From Sphingobacterium alkalisoli (GTDB lineage: Bacteria > Bacteroidota > Bacteroidia > Sphingobacteriales > Sphingobacteriaceae), in assembly GCF_005049105.1 (NCBI RefSeq), contig NZ_SUKA01000001.1, forward strand, positions 1,116,001 to 1,180,000: a stretch of 64,000 bases of DNA. The letters run 5' to 3'. Positions 1 through 8,075 of the stretch are shown piece by piece (positions within the stretch are counted from its first letter, which is position 1; each line of letters starts with the position of its first letter). A program made the translations under genes and the position numbers. The notes below the pieces were generated by a model that ran no database searches, was not told the origin of the DNA, and saw nothing but the letters and a program-made list of their open reading frames with translations.

Positions 1-293
1 TTCTGAACTTACAAGGGAATTACTTCTTGGGCACAGATCTTTTTTACCGTTCAAAATTTTCTTCCAGTCCATCCCCCTCGCAATACCTAAACATAGACGC
101 ATATGCTTTATTGAATGCGCGTGTTGGATTTAGAGCCACCAATGGACTGTCTGCCATCGTATGGAGCCGTAACTTGACGAATAAGGATTATTACGAGCAG
201 CTGCTTGCAGCACCAGGTAATTTCGGTCAATATGCTGGTGTAATTGGCGATCCGCAAACGTATGGTGTAACGTTACGCTATAATCTTAAATAA
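1..293 (+). CDS. TonB-dependent outer membrane receptor, C-terminal end (partial)
   Basis: The reading frame is open from base 3 to the TAA at 291-293, and its start lies before the window. About 96 residues are visible. The sequence has the pattern of the last strands of a TonB-dependent receptor barrel: a YLNIDAYALLNARVGF strand, WSRNLTNKDYYEQ, and a terminal strand ending YGVTLRYNLK. Such receptors import siderophores, vitamins or glycans across the outer membrane. The NLTNKDYY motif is common to the siderophore-type class and is unlike the C-termini of the SusC proteins later in the window. Substrate cannot be judged from this piece. Confidence 0.8.
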   Translation, partial: LNLQGNYFLGTDLFYRSKFSSSPSPSQYLNIDAYALLNARVGFRATNGLSAIVWSRNLTNKDYYEQLLAAPGNFGQYAGVIGDPQTYGVTLRYNLK

Positions 294-316
294 TCTCTCT
301 TAGTATAGTAACAGAA

Positions 317-336
317 AGGGAAGCTCACGCTTCCCT
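317..336 (+). terminator. Hairpin after the receptor gene
   Basis: AGGGAAGC, loop TCAC, GCTTCCCT forms a perfect 8-bp stem 24 bases after the stop codon. There is no long T run (CATCTGTTC follows), so it is a probable but not classic intrinsic terminator. Confidence 0.5.
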
Positions 337-415
337 CATCTGTTCAATAATGAAACAAGTATTCAATTGGCGTTGGCACTTGCAAGTATTCACTATTAAA
401 ACTTTGTAAAAATAG

Positions 416-500
416 GAAACCATCATGATTTATTCAAACCGAACGTAGTGAGCTCATGAACTTAGCGAAGCGATTTCATGAATGATAACTTCATCACCAT
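416..500 (+). repeat. Palindromic repeat family, copy 1
   Basis: Bases 416-437 are an exact inverted match (22 bp) to 5188-5209. Further shared blocks follow: AAACCGA...GAGCTC (437-460 area), CTTAGCGAAGCGAT and GATAACTTCATCAC. Each has an inverted counterpart at 5063-5209, though in changed order. The GAGCTC part also resembles the copies at 13638 and 36051. This is a dispersed non-coding repeat with no visible transposase. Confidence 0.65.
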
Positions 501-599
501 TGAAAAAATTATATAGATGAAAAAATAGAGGTATTTCGTCGAGGTTATCCCTTAAAGATTTTGTAATTTACGAATTCTATTCACGGTAGATACGAGATT

Positions 600-2033
600 T
601 TGAAACAATACGATGCGATAGTAGTGGGTTCGGGACCCAACGGATTTGCCGCAGCAATTACGCTGCAGCAGCAAGGAATCAGTACGCTTTTGATCGAAGG
701 TGCTGATTCTGTTGGTGGAGGAATGCGTACCAAAGAGCTGACAATCCCTGGGTTTAAGCATGATGTATGTTCTGCTATTCATCCAATGGCTCTAGCATCA
801 CCTTTTTTTGCAACACTTCCGCTCGAACAGTTTGGGTTGCAGTTTACCTATGCCCCGTATCAAGCTGCACATCCATTGGACAATGGGGAAACCGCCTTTT
901 TACATAAAGATATTTACGAAACGGCGGCCGACCTAGGCAGGGATGGAACAACTTATTTAAAACTAATTCAACCCATTGTTAACCGTTGGAAAACTTTGGC
1001 TCTTGATACAATGGGACCATTACGTTTTCCTAAAGATCCTGTATTCTTGGCCAAATTTGGGTTGAATGCCTTGCAGCCTGCAACATGGATTGCAAAGTGT
1101 TTCAAAACGGAGAAAGCAAAGGCACTTTGGGGAGGAATGGCGGCACACGGCATTCAACCCCTGTCTAATTTAACGACTTCGGCCATTGGTATCGTGTTAT
1201 CTGGTGTAGGACACAAATACGGCTGGCCTATACCTGTGGGTGGCTCACAATCCATAGCGAATGCCCTGGCCACTTATTTTCGATATTTAGGAGGTGAAAT
1301 ACAGACCGATTTTTGGTTAACCGATACGGCAGATTTGCCCGATCATAAGATTCTTATTTTGGATTTGACGCCACAACAGATATTGAAGATCAAAGGCTTA
1401 GATTTGCAGGAAAGCTATAAAAAGCAATTGAAACGTTACCGGCAGGGAATGGGGGTTTTCAAAATCGATTGGGCGCTTTCAGAACTCGTGCCATTTAAAG
1501 ATAAGCATTGTCAGCAGGCGTCTACTGTTCATTTAGGAAATACATTTGAAGAAATAGCTCGAAATGAGAAGCTTAGTCATGAGGGGAAGTTAGTGGATAA
1601 ACCTTTCGTATTATTTACGCAGCAGACTGCATTCGATAAAACTCGTGCACCCGAAGGGAAACATACCGGCTGGGCATATTGCCATGTACCAAACGGTTCA
1701 ACGGTTGACCGTACGGATGTCATTGAAAATCAGTTGGAACGCTTTGCTCCTGGATTTAAAGACACGATTATTGCGCGATCGACAATCAATACACGTCAAT
1801 TGGAAGAGTATAATCCCAATTATATAGGAGGTGACATCAATGGAGGAGTAATGGATATTTTGCAATTGTATACACGTCCGACCTGGAGCTTCACACCTTA
1901 TCGTACCTCCAATAAAAAAGTGTATATTTCCTCCTCAGCAACGCCTCCGGGAGGCGGAGTGCACGGGATGTGTGGATTCCATGCTGCGAAAACGGCATTA
2001 CAAGATCATTTTAATATAAATGTTAATCTTTAA
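600..2033 (+). CDS. FAD-dependent oxidoreductase, phytoene desaturase/CrtI-like
   Basis: The product is 477 residues. The N-terminus carries a dinucleotide-binding Rossmann motif (VVGSGPNGFAAA, residues 8-19) followed by an acidic strand end and a GGGMRT motif, as in the CrtI/NAD(P)-binding amine-oxidase-like superfamily. The C-terminus has the second FAD-contact region (SSSATPPGGGVHGMCGF). The start is TTG: an in-frame stop lies at 564-566 and no ATG comes before the Rossmann motif. There is no signal peptide, so it is cytosolic or membrane-associated. The next gene begins four bases after the stop, so it is first in an operon with an SDR epimerase and a YeiH-type transporter. Family members desaturate or isomerise lipophilic substrates; the substrate here is unknown and no carotenoid genes are nearby. 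Confidence 0.8.
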   Translation: MKQYDAIVVGSGPNGFAAAITLQQQGISTLLIEGADSVGGGMRTKELTIPGFKHDVCSAIHPMALASPFFATLPLEQFGLQFTYAPYQAAHPLDNGETAFLHKDIYETAADLGRDGTTYLKLIQPIVNRWKTLALDTMGPLRFPKDPVFLAKFGLNALQPATWIAKCFKTEKAKALWGGMAAHGIQPLSNLTTSAIGIVLSGVGHKYGWPIPVGGSQSIANALATYFRYLGGEIQTDFWLTDTADLPDHKILILDLTPQQILKIKGLDLQESYKKQLKRYRQGMGVFKIDWALSELVPFKDKHCQQASTVHLGNTFEEIARNEKLSHEGKLVDKPFVLFTQQTAFDKTRAPEGKHTGWAYCHVPNGSTVDRTDVIENQLERFAPGFKDTIIARSTINTRQLEEYNPNYIGGDINGGVMDILQLYTRPTWSFTPYRTSNKKVYISSSATPPGGGVHGMCGFHAAKTALQDHFNINVNL

Positions 2034-2036
2034 ACA

Positions 2037-2954
2037 ATGGCAAAAATAATTTTAGCAGGAGGATCTGGAAATTTAGGACAATTGCTGGCTGATCTATTTT
2101 TAAGAAATGGTGATAAGGTTAGTATTCTGACCCGTTCAGCGCGTCAGTCTTCCGTACTGGGACTCGATTATATCCAATGGAACGGTACCACAGCCGGAAA
2201 TTGGGCTATGGCATTGGAGGGTGCAGATGTACTCATTAATCTGAGTGGAGAAAGTATCAATACCCGTTTTACGCCGGAGAATAGGAAAAGGCTCGAAGAG
2301 TCGCGTTTCCTGCCTACCGCTGCGTTGGGGGAGGCTATTGAACATTCCGAAGACCCTCCCAAGCTATGGATCAACATTTCTGGAATTTCCATTTTTGGAG
2401 GGGTACAAGGCATACAGGACGAAGATAGTCAACACTATGGTCATGATTTTTTAGCAGAGCTGGCGAAAGAATGGGAACGAATTTTTTTGGCCTCAAATAC
2501 GCCAAACACCGGAAAAGTTATCCTGCGTTTAAGTCCGGTGCTAAGCAGGTCTTCCGGGATGTTTCAGGAGCTGTATCCCTTAGCCAAATGGGGACTGGGA
2601 GGCAAAGTAGGGACTGGACAACAGTACATCAGTTGGATACACGAACAGGACTTTACCCGCATCGTAGCGTGGATTAGTTCGGGTTCGGCTAAAAATACGC
2701 TATATCATGCCTGTAGTCCTTTCCCGGTAACCAATGCCGAGTTTATGAAAAGCCTAAGGAAATCCGCGGGAACGGCAATTGGTTTGCCCTTGCCAAGTCC
2801 ATTGGCGAAAATTGGCGCTTTTATCAAGGGTGTCGACGCCAGTTTACTGCTGCAAACCACACCGGTCACGACCAAAGCATTATTGGAAGAAGGATTTGAA
2901 TTCCGCTATCCTGAAATTCATCAAGCATTTGAACAACTTATCAACTCAAAATAA
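2037..2954 (+). CDS. TIGR01777-type NAD(P)-dependent epimerase (YfcH/SDR39U1 family)
   Basis: The product is 305 residues, the usual size for the family. It opens with a Rossmann GGSGNLGQ motif (residues 8-15) and has the family hallmark NLSGESI...RFTPENRKRLEESR near residues 68-90. A conserved ISGISIFGG stretch and a C-terminal DUF1731-like region (LLEEGFEFRYPEI) complete the match. The reaction is not known for this family, although the fold is a short-chain dehydrogenase/epimerase. The ATG is four bases after the previous stop and the next gene starts nine bases after this one, so the three genes are co-transcribed. Confidence 0.9.
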   Translation: MAKIILAGGSGNLGQLLADLFLRNGDKVSILTRSARQSSVLGLDYIQWNGTTAGNWAMALEGADVLINLSGESINTRFTPENRKRLEESRFLPTAALGEAIEHSEDPPKLWINISGISIFGGVQGIQDEDSQHYGHDFLAELAKEWERIFLASNTPNTGKVILRLSPVLSRSSGMFQELYPLAKWGLGGKVGTGQQYISWIHEQDFTRIVAWISSGSAKNTLYHACSPFPVTNAEFMKSLRKSAGTAIGLPLPSPLAKIGAFIKGVDASLLLQTTPVTTKALLEEGFEFRYPEIHQAFEQLINSK

Positions 2955-2963
2955 TATAATTTT

Positions 2964-4220
2964 ATGTCGTCATCAAAAACATTTTCTATTTCCGAAGATT
3001 GGGTTGTCGTCCTGCTCGGATTAGGGATCGTTTTCTTAGCACTGTCCGGTGTAATCGTACCAAAGCCTAGCTTTAGCTGGTCGAATACCACTGAATTAAC
3101 AGAACAGGTATTTGCTATAAAAAATCTATCGGCCATCGGAAGTCAATTCGTACTGATATTCGTCACGGCAATTGCAGGCGCGATACTTTTGGGAAAGAAT
3201 GTGAAAAGCCTGCTCGTTGTGCTTCCCGTTGTATATGTCTTGACACTGTTCGCACTTCTTGCAGCTGGAAATGCGGTTGTCAAAGACTACAACCTCGAAG
3301 CAGTTATCTTCAGTTTGGGGATTGGTTTATTGATCAGTAACTTTTTCCGTTTGCCGCAATGGTTCAAAAATGCACTTAGTACCGAACTGTATGTCAAAAT
3401 TGGTCTGGTCTTATTGGGGACGACCATTATTTTTGGCGATATCCTCAGAGCGGGTTCCTTAGGACTTATTCAGGCACTGGTAGTAGTGCTATCTGTTTGG
3501 TATTTTGCCTTTTGGGTCTGTAAAAAACTAAAAATAGATAAGGAAATGACGATGATGCTCTCCAGTGCGGTGTCGATATGTGGTGTTTCAGCAGCCATCG
3601 CCACCTCAGGAGCGATCAAGGGAGATGCTAAAAAGCTGTCTTACGTCATATCCCTGGTACTGATCACTGCGGTTCCGATGATGATTTTTATGCCGTATAT
3701 CGCAGAATGGTTAGGGCTTTCGCAGGAGGTAACCGGTGCGTGGTTAGGCGGTTCTATTGATACCACAGGAGCTGTTGTTGCTTCCGGATCCCTTGTAGGA
3801 GAAAAAGCGTTGGAAATCAGTACAATTGTAAAATTTTCACAAAATGTGCTGCTGGGGATAGCAGCATTTGCAATCAGTATATATTGGACCTACGCCAAAT
3901 CTGTGGATGCGGAGACTAAGCAGGAAAAACCGACACTGAAGATTATCTGGGATCGCTTCCCGAAGTTTGTCATCGGTTTCGTATTTGCTTCGCTCTTATT
4001 TTCATTTTTTGTTTCGTCCGAAAGTAACGCCATGGTCAAAGATAGTCTGAAAAGCCTTCAAGGCCTTTGGTTTGCACTTGCATTCACTTCGATTGGATTG
4101 GAAACTAATTTTAAAGAGCTATTTGGACAGGAAAACAAAAAGCCTCTTTACGCATTCTTAATTGCGCAGACATTTAATGTGATCGTAACCTTGTTGATTG
4201 CATTGGCTTTGTTTAGCTAA
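2964..4220 (+). CDS. YeiH/UPF0324 family membrane transporter (putative sulfate exporter)
   Basis: The product is 418 residues, nearly all hydrophobic segments consistent with about ten to eleven transmembrane helices. Family landmarks visible are AVSICGVSAAIATSGAIKGD in the middle, the WLGGSIDTTGAVVASG block, KFSQNVLLG, and a C-terminal FTSIGLETNFKELF. It is an inner-membrane protein annotated in the family as a putative sulfate exporter; the substrate is weakly established. It closes the 600-4220 operon and is followed by a strong hairpin. Confidence 0.85.
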   Translation: MSSSKTFSISEDWVVVLLGLGIVFLALSGVIVPKPSFSWSNTTELTEQVFAIKNLSAIGSQFVLIFVTAIAGAILLGKNVKSLLVVLPVVYVLTLFALLAAGNAVVKDYNLEAVIFSLGIGLLISNFFRLPQWFKNALSTELYVKIGLVLLGTTIIFGDILRAGSLGLIQALVVVLSVWYFAFWVCKKLKIDKEMTMMLSSAVSICGVSAAIATSGAIKGDAKKLSYVISLVLITAVPMMIFMPYIAEWLGLSQEVTGAWLGGSIDTTGAVVASGSLVGEKALEISTIVKFSQNVLLGIAAFAISIYWTYAKSVDAETKQEKPTLKIIWDRFPKFVIGFVFASLLFSFFVSSESNAMVKDSLKSLQGLWFALAFTSIGLETNFKELFGQENKKPLYAFLIAQTFNVIVTLLIALALFS

Positions 4221-4228
4221 GTAAGCAT

Positions 4229-4265
4229 TTCATCAGCACTTGACTTTACGCGAAGTGCTGATGAA
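4229..4265. terminator. Strong hairpin between convergent genes
   Basis: TTCATCAGCACTT and AAGTGCTGATGAA form a perfect 13-bp stem with an 11-base loop. It lies between the YeiH-type gene (plus) and the convergent hypothetical gene (minus), so it may serve both directions. Confidence 0.75.
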
Positions 4266-4282
4266 GATTATACCTTTTCTAG

Positions 4283-5020
4283 TTACGTAATGTTAAATGC
4301 GCCTACTATACTTGCTGGATGAAGTTCTTTGGAGTTAAGCAGTATATCTCTGCCCCTGGAGTTATTCAAATACAACACCGATAATCCAACAAAAATCACA
4401 GAGCCCTTGAATGCGTTGCAATCTACTGCTATCCGCTCGGCTTCGCGCCAGCCTCCCAGCCTTAAGCAATTGATTTCTATTTCTGTGTACGATACTATTT
4501 TAACGTCTGCGTTAACGATATCAATAGCCATTGCGTTTATGACAATAACCATCTTCTCAGCAGCGTCGAGAAATTTGATGTCGCGATCTTTTTTAAATCT
4601 CGGAATGTCTATAGCGAGTAAATTGTCCTCGTTAAGTGATAATTCGATATCGAAATTAAGATAATCCTGCGTGTTACTTTTTTCATTGAACTGGAAGTTA
4701 GCCAGGCGGTTCAGTTTGCCCTGCTGAAGACACATTCTGCCGCGTATTTGATCGGGATTAGCACGCATGGTGCGCAGTATTTGTCCGTTAAGCCGACTCA
4801 CCATCCTGCTGTCATATAGATCCAGGTGGGTGTCTGATAAACACGCCCGGATGAAGCCTCCAAATTTGCTGGCCCGTCCAAAGTCGGTAGAAGCTTCTTT
4901 GGTGGCGACGGTTTGTTTAAACTTACGGGGCCTCGATTGTATAATTTGTTGATTTCCAATTTTTCGTGCTACGAGGTTTCCAACCAGTCCTCGAATTGCA
5001 CCATTTGCTGCTATTTTCAT
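4283..5020 (-). CDS. Conserved hypothetical protein (Sphingobacteriales type)
   Basis: The product is 245 residues with no signal peptide. It begins MKIAANGAIRGLVGNLVARK and continues QQIIQSRPRKFKQTVATKEA. This N-terminus (a GxxGNxVxRxxxGxQxIxSRP-like pattern) is one I recognise from uncharacterised Bacteroidota proteins of this length. Their function is unknown, and the basic, glycine-bearing start looks faintly like phage structural or DUF6266-type proteins. It stands alone, convergent to the operon before it. I do not recognise a catalytic motif. The plus-strand frames here lack such a pattern. Confidence 0.6.
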   Translation of the reverse strand: MKIAANGAIRGLVGNLVARKIGNQQIIQSRPRKFKQTVATKEASTDFGRASKFGGFIRACLSDTHLDLYDSRMVSRLNGQILRTMRANPDQIRGRMCLQQGKLNRLANFQFNEKSNTQDYLNFDIELSLNEDNLLAIDIPRFKKDRDIKFLDAAEKMVIVINAMAIDIVNADVKIVSYTEIEINCLRLGGWREAERIAVDCNAFKGSVIFVGLSVLYLNNSRGRDILLNSKELHPASIVGAFNIT

Positions 5021-5770
5021 CTGTATATAATTATTGATCTATTATTTTGTTTTTAGCGGGATCAATGAGATCGCTTCGCTAAGTATGTTTTTTTTAATGT
5101 GATGAAGCTATCAGATTTTTCACCAGTGTTGGTTTTAATATGTGTTAAAGAGCTCGCAAGCTCGGTTTATTCATACCCCTGTGTGGCTTGAATAAATCAT
5201 GATGGTTTCATACTGTTGAAATTAATAAATCAAGAAGCTGTAAATCAAATAAATGTGAATTTTTACGAAATTTTAAAAGCGAGTAAGAACGCTTTTGCGA
5301 TTTTCATAATGCCTATTCGAGAAGCCGTTATCATTTTCGTAAAGGTGTGTAACAAGACAACGTTGATTCTGAGGAAACGTGGAACAACTTATCACCAACC
5401 CCTAACCAACTTGCCCCTGAAAAAATATTATCTACACTGTGGGCGCACAGTGATTCCACATCTACAGGGCGACATGAGGAGTCATGGTGAAGTCAATGCG
5501 GACTTAACATGGACTTACGGCAAATTTGGGGAGAAGTTGGTAGCTTTTTGTGCCCTTGCTAAAGCAAGCCCTCTTCGATACAGTGTTGAATACGATTCCA
5601 TTATGGCAATTGGGGATGATGTACTGATATAACGTTATAAAAATTGATGAAAATAATGCAGGATCGGGTATCCGGATTAATGATAATACGGTAGAGACAT
5701 AGGTTTGGTACGGTTTTGGTTAAATGAGAGGAGAGATAATCGCATTATCACTTAAACAAAATTTATTAGA
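5021..5770. other. 750-base stretch without a confident gene
   Basis: It holds repeat copy 2 (5063-5209). An open frame of 138 codons at 5216-5632 starts with TTG immediately after the repeat, has no recognisable domain and no convincing ribosome-binding context. I do not call it a gene, though it is not a shadow of another gene. The last ~100 bases are AT-rich and should hold the promoter of the histone-like gene. Confidence 0.4.
5063..5209 (-). repeat. Palindromic repeat family, copy 2 (inverted)
   Basis: Bases 5188-5209 are the exact inverted copy of 416-437. ATCGCTTCGCTAAG (about 5066-5079) and GTGATGAAG.TATC are inverted counterparts of blocks in copy 1. Bases 5150-5168 are the exact reverse complement (19 bp) of 36051-36069. 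Block order differs from copy 1, so the element is modular. Confidence 0.65.
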
Positions 5771-5947
5771 ATGAAAGAATTAATCGAAAAGATCAGTGCC
5801 GAATTTGAGGCATTCAAAAGCGACGCCGATGTACAGGCAGAAAAAGGAAACAAAGCAGCTGGAACAAGAGCCCGCAAAGCAACATTGTCCTTGGAAAAAC
5901 TATTGAAAGAGTTTAGAAAAGTATCTCTTGAAGATTCAAAAAAATAA
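5771..5947 (+). CDS. Histone H1-like nucleoid protein (short Hc1 type)
   Basis: The product is 58 residues, starting MKELIEKISAEFEAFKSDAD and ending in a lysine-rich tail (EDSKK). The pattern of an acidic amphipathic N-terminus, then GNKAAGTRARKATLSLEKLLKEFRK, is that of the small histone H1/Hc1-like proteins found across Bacteroidota, thought to bind DNA. The ATG is chosen because the preceding bases (AAATTTATTAGA) carry an AT-rich leader typical of the phylum. It is a single-gene unit with its own terminator 26 bases downstream. Confidence 0.85.
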   Translation: MKELIEKISAEFEAFKSDADVQAEKGNKAAGTRARKATLSLEKLLKEFRKVSLEDSKK

Positions 5948-5972
5948 GTCAATATTTTGCACAAAGTAAAAT

Positions 5973-6003
5973 AAGATAGCCGCCTTTTTTGGATGGCTAT
6001 CTT
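5973..6003 (+). terminator. Intrinsic terminator of the histone-like gene
   Basis: AAGATAGCC and GGCTATCTT form a 9-bp stem around a T-rich loop, followed by GCCTTTTG. It lies 26 bases after the stop codon. Confidence 0.7.
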
Positions 6004-6189
6004 GCCTTTTGTATAGTTTGTGATCCTTTACACTACAATTTCCTTTTCTTAGGGCTCCGTCCAATAAATCTTATAACCATTTTTCATAAAGCTCCTTAGC
6101 CTCCAAATGTGATTTCATGGAAATCCAAATTCATTTTTTCTTATGGAATTCCTTATCTTGAGGCATCATATAATTGACGTATACTATTC

Positions 6190-6726
6190 ATGGACGAAAA
6201 GGAGTTGCTTACATATTATAAACAGACAGGGGATCTAAATACCCTCGGTAAATTGTATGCGCCGTATATGTCCTTGTTATATGGGGTGTGCTACAAATAT
6301 CTACAGGATGAAGAACGTAGTCAGGATGCCGTCATGCAGATCTTTGAAGAGCTGATCGTTAAGCTTCGGGGGCATGAGGTCGAAAATTTCAAAAGCTGGC
6401 TTTACGTCTATGCACGTAACTACTGCTTAATGCAGTTGCGAAAAGGAAAAAAAATAACAAATGTCGATATTGAAGATAACCTGTATGAGAGCGAACAACA
6501 GCTTAACCAATCGGATGAAGAGGATTGGACGGAGGGTGATTTTAAAAAATTAGAAACTTGTCTGGGGACCCTAAATAACGAACAGGAAACCTGTGTACGT
6601 TTGTTTTATTTGGAACAGAAATGCTATAGAGATATTGCGGAAATAACGGGATTTGATTTAAATAAGGTAAAAAGCTTTATTCAGAATGGTAAGCGTAACC
6701 TTAAAATCTGTATGGAGAAGAAGTAA
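6190..6726 (+). CDS. ECF-family RNA polymerase sigma factor
   Basis: The product is 178 residues. Region 2 is seen at about residues 20-60 (YAPYMSLLYGVCYKYLQDEERSQDAVMQIFEEL) and region 4 at about 125-170 (LNNEQETCVRLFYLEQKCYRDIAEITG), joined by an acidic linker (EEDWTEGDFK). It directs RNA polymerase to a dedicated promoter set. Its stop overlaps the start of the next gene by one base (TAATG), which points to translational coupling with a membrane anti-sigma partner. No SusC gene is adjacent, so this pair is not an obvious PUL regulator. Confidence 0.92.
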   Translation: MDEKELLTYYKQTGDLNTLGKLYAPYMSLLYGVCYKYLQDEERSQDAVMQIFEELIVKLRGHEVENFKSWLYVYARNYCLMQLRKGKKITNVDIEDNLYESEQQLNQSDEEDWTEGDFKKLETCLGTLNNEQETCVRLFYLEQKCYRDIAEITGFDLNKVKSFIQNGKRNLKICMEKK

Positions 6727-7364
6727 TGGAAAATAATTATCAACTATCAAGAATTCATAATTACGTCATGGGGCTCATGAGTAAGGAAGAAATGTATGCT
6801 ATTGAACGGGAGGCTCTGCAGGATCCTTTTTTACAGGATGCCATTGATGGATACAAGATGCAACAAGGGGTTGATGCAAAGCAGCTCAGCATTTTGCAAC
6901 AACGTCTAGCTCGACGCGTAGAAACACAGAAAATGGATAACAATAGACGTTTCTTTGGTTGGCAGCGTTTAACCGTGGCATTAGCTGCTGCTGTACTTTT
7001 TGTGGTCGCCTGCTCATTGGTGTTTTTTAAATTTTTCTCGTCGCAACAGGAAAAAAAGACAGAAGTGATTTTAATGGAGCAGCAGCTACGTGTAGATTCA
7101 CGTACATTAGCTAAGAATGATGCTATTCCGGAAATGGGCTGGCCGCAATTTAATGAGGAGCTGAATTCTGAAGTCCGGGATGTTTTATCGACAGAAGATG
7201 TTATCGTGCGGTTTAATGTGGAAAACGGCTTAGCCACGGCGATCACCGTTGCCGGTACTTCGTCTTCGGAGGTTGGATCTGCGATCATCGAATTTGTACG
7301 GGATAAAGTCAAATGGAACGGAACACGAGGTGAAATCCGTATTGAAATTGATTCAAAAGAATAA
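6726..7364 (+). CDS. Membrane anti-sigma factor-like protein
   Basis: The product is 212 residues. The N-terminal ~85 residues are cytoplasmic (LSRIHNYVMGLMSKEEMYAIEREALQDPFLQDAIDGY, a pattern seen in Bacteroidota anti-sigma and TonB-like regulators). One transmembrane helix follows at about 82-101 (LTVALAAAVLFVVACSLVFF). The periplasmic C-terminus (EDVIVRFNVENGLATAITV...KVKWNGTRGEIRIEID) resembles a TonB C-terminal-like fold. The one-base overlap with the ECF sigma gene supports the role. A classical zinc-binding anti-sigma motif is not seen, so the assignment rests on architecture and context. Confidence 0.75.
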   Translation: MENNYQLSRIHNYVMGLMSKEEMYAIEREALQDPFLQDAIDGYKMQQGVDAKQLSILQQRLARRVETQKMDNNRRFFGWQRLTVALAAAVLFVVACSLVFFKFFSSQQEKKTEVILMEQQLRVDSRTLAKNDAIPEMGWPQFNEELNSEVRDVLSTEDVIVRFNVENGLATAITVAGTSSSEVGSAIIEFVRDKVKWNGTRGEIRIEIDSKE

Positions 7365-7378
7365 GGCGCTTTTGATAT

Positions 7379-7463
7379 CGTCACTGCGAGAGGCACGACG
7401 CGACAGTCTTTCCACTGATGTTGATAGATTGCCACACCTTCGTGCCTTCGGTTCGCAATGACG
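7379..7463. repeat. REP-like extragenic palindrome
   Basis: The element starts CGTCACTGCGAGAGGCACGA and ends CGTGCCTTCGGTTCGCAATG ACG, the two arms being near inverted repeats with an AT-containing centre (TTGATAGATTGCC). This is the widespread Bacteroidota REP/BIME type (GTCATTGCGAG...). It sits between convergent genes, where it can act as a two-way transcription stop. Confidence 0.75.
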
Positions 7464-7478
7464 ACGAAAGTATCTTTT

Positions 7479-8048
7479 TTACTCTTCCCAGCGAACTTTC
7501 TCGGCGATAGGATTCCGTACAGCTTCCCGCTCTTCACTCTGGTGATGACCTAAGTAAAAGAGTCCAATACATTTTTGATTCGGCTCCAATTGTAAGAATT
7601 CGCCCATGTGATTGATGAGACCCGGTGAGGCCCAGTATCCACCCAATCCGATGGAATGTGCAGCAATCCACATATTTTGAACAGCACAGGCCGTTGCCGC
7701 CAATTCTTCCCATTCCGGTAGTTCGCCCGTATAGTTTACGATGATAGCAATAGCGGCATTAGAAAGCGTTGCTTTTTTTGCCATATTGATCTCTGTAGCC
7801 TCCGCGTATTTTTCAGCAGGCGTGATGTGTTTATAGACACGACCAAGTTCGGCACCTAGGCGGTCCAATCCGTCTTTGCGAAACACCACAAATCGCCACG
7901 GTTGGGTGCGTTTATGTGTTGGAGCCGAATTTGCCGCTTCTAGTATGGTTTCTAGATCTTCTTTGCTTACTTCCTGATCCGTAAAATTTACTTGGAATAC
8001 GGATCTCCTTAAGTGGATAGCTTTTAATACTTCGTTTTTATAACTCAT
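7479..8048 (-). CDS. Nitroreductase family protein (YdjA-like)
   Basis: The product is 189 residues, matching the short FMN-dependent nitroreductase class. It has an N-terminal FMN-phosphate region (HLRRSVFQVNFTDQEV), TKRTQPWRF-type segment (THKRTQPWRFVVF, about residues 44-56), and a C-terminal GLGGYWASPG...LGLFYLGH-like block (SIGLGGYWASP, IGLFYLGHH). Such enzymes reduce nitro groups, quinones or enones with NAD(P)H in the cytosol; the natural substrate is unknown. The gene lies 27 bases downstream of peptidase T on the same strand and is probably co-transcribed with it. Confidence 0.88.
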   Translation of the reverse strand: MSYKNEVLKAIHLRRSVFQVNFTDQEVSKEDLETILEAANSAPTHKRTQPWRFVVFRKDGLDRLGAELGRVYKHITPAEKYAEATEINMAKKATLSNAAIAIIVNYTGELPEWEELAATACAVQNMWIAAHSIGLGGYWASPGLINHMGEFLQLEPNQKCIGLFYLGHHQSEEREAVRNPIAEKVRWEE

Positions 8049-8075
8049 TTCTTTTATCGTTGAATATGCGTGCGC

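Larger units (their letters stand above)
294..599. other. Intergenic stretch with a repeat-family copy
   Basis: No gene is seen. The stretch holds the hairpin at 317-336 and one copy of the palindromic repeat family at about 416-500, described separately. The remaining ~100 bases should carry the promoter for the following three-gene operon, but I see no convincing -33/-7 pair. Confidence 0.5.

Noticed and set aside
416..5209. Composite transposon bounded by the inverted repeats
   Set aside because: No transposase or integrase between the copies, no target duplication seen, and the enclosed genes are ordinary; other copies show it is a dispersed repeat.
5216..5632. 138-codon open frame after a repeat copy
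   Set aside because: TTG start directly after the repeat, no recognisable domain, mixed composition; kept only as part of the gap description.
6761..7537. 258-codon minus-strand frame over the anti-sigma gene
   Set aside because: Shadow of the clear plus-strand membrane protein, which is coupled to the sigma gene; product is cysteine/serine-rich and overlaps the REP element.
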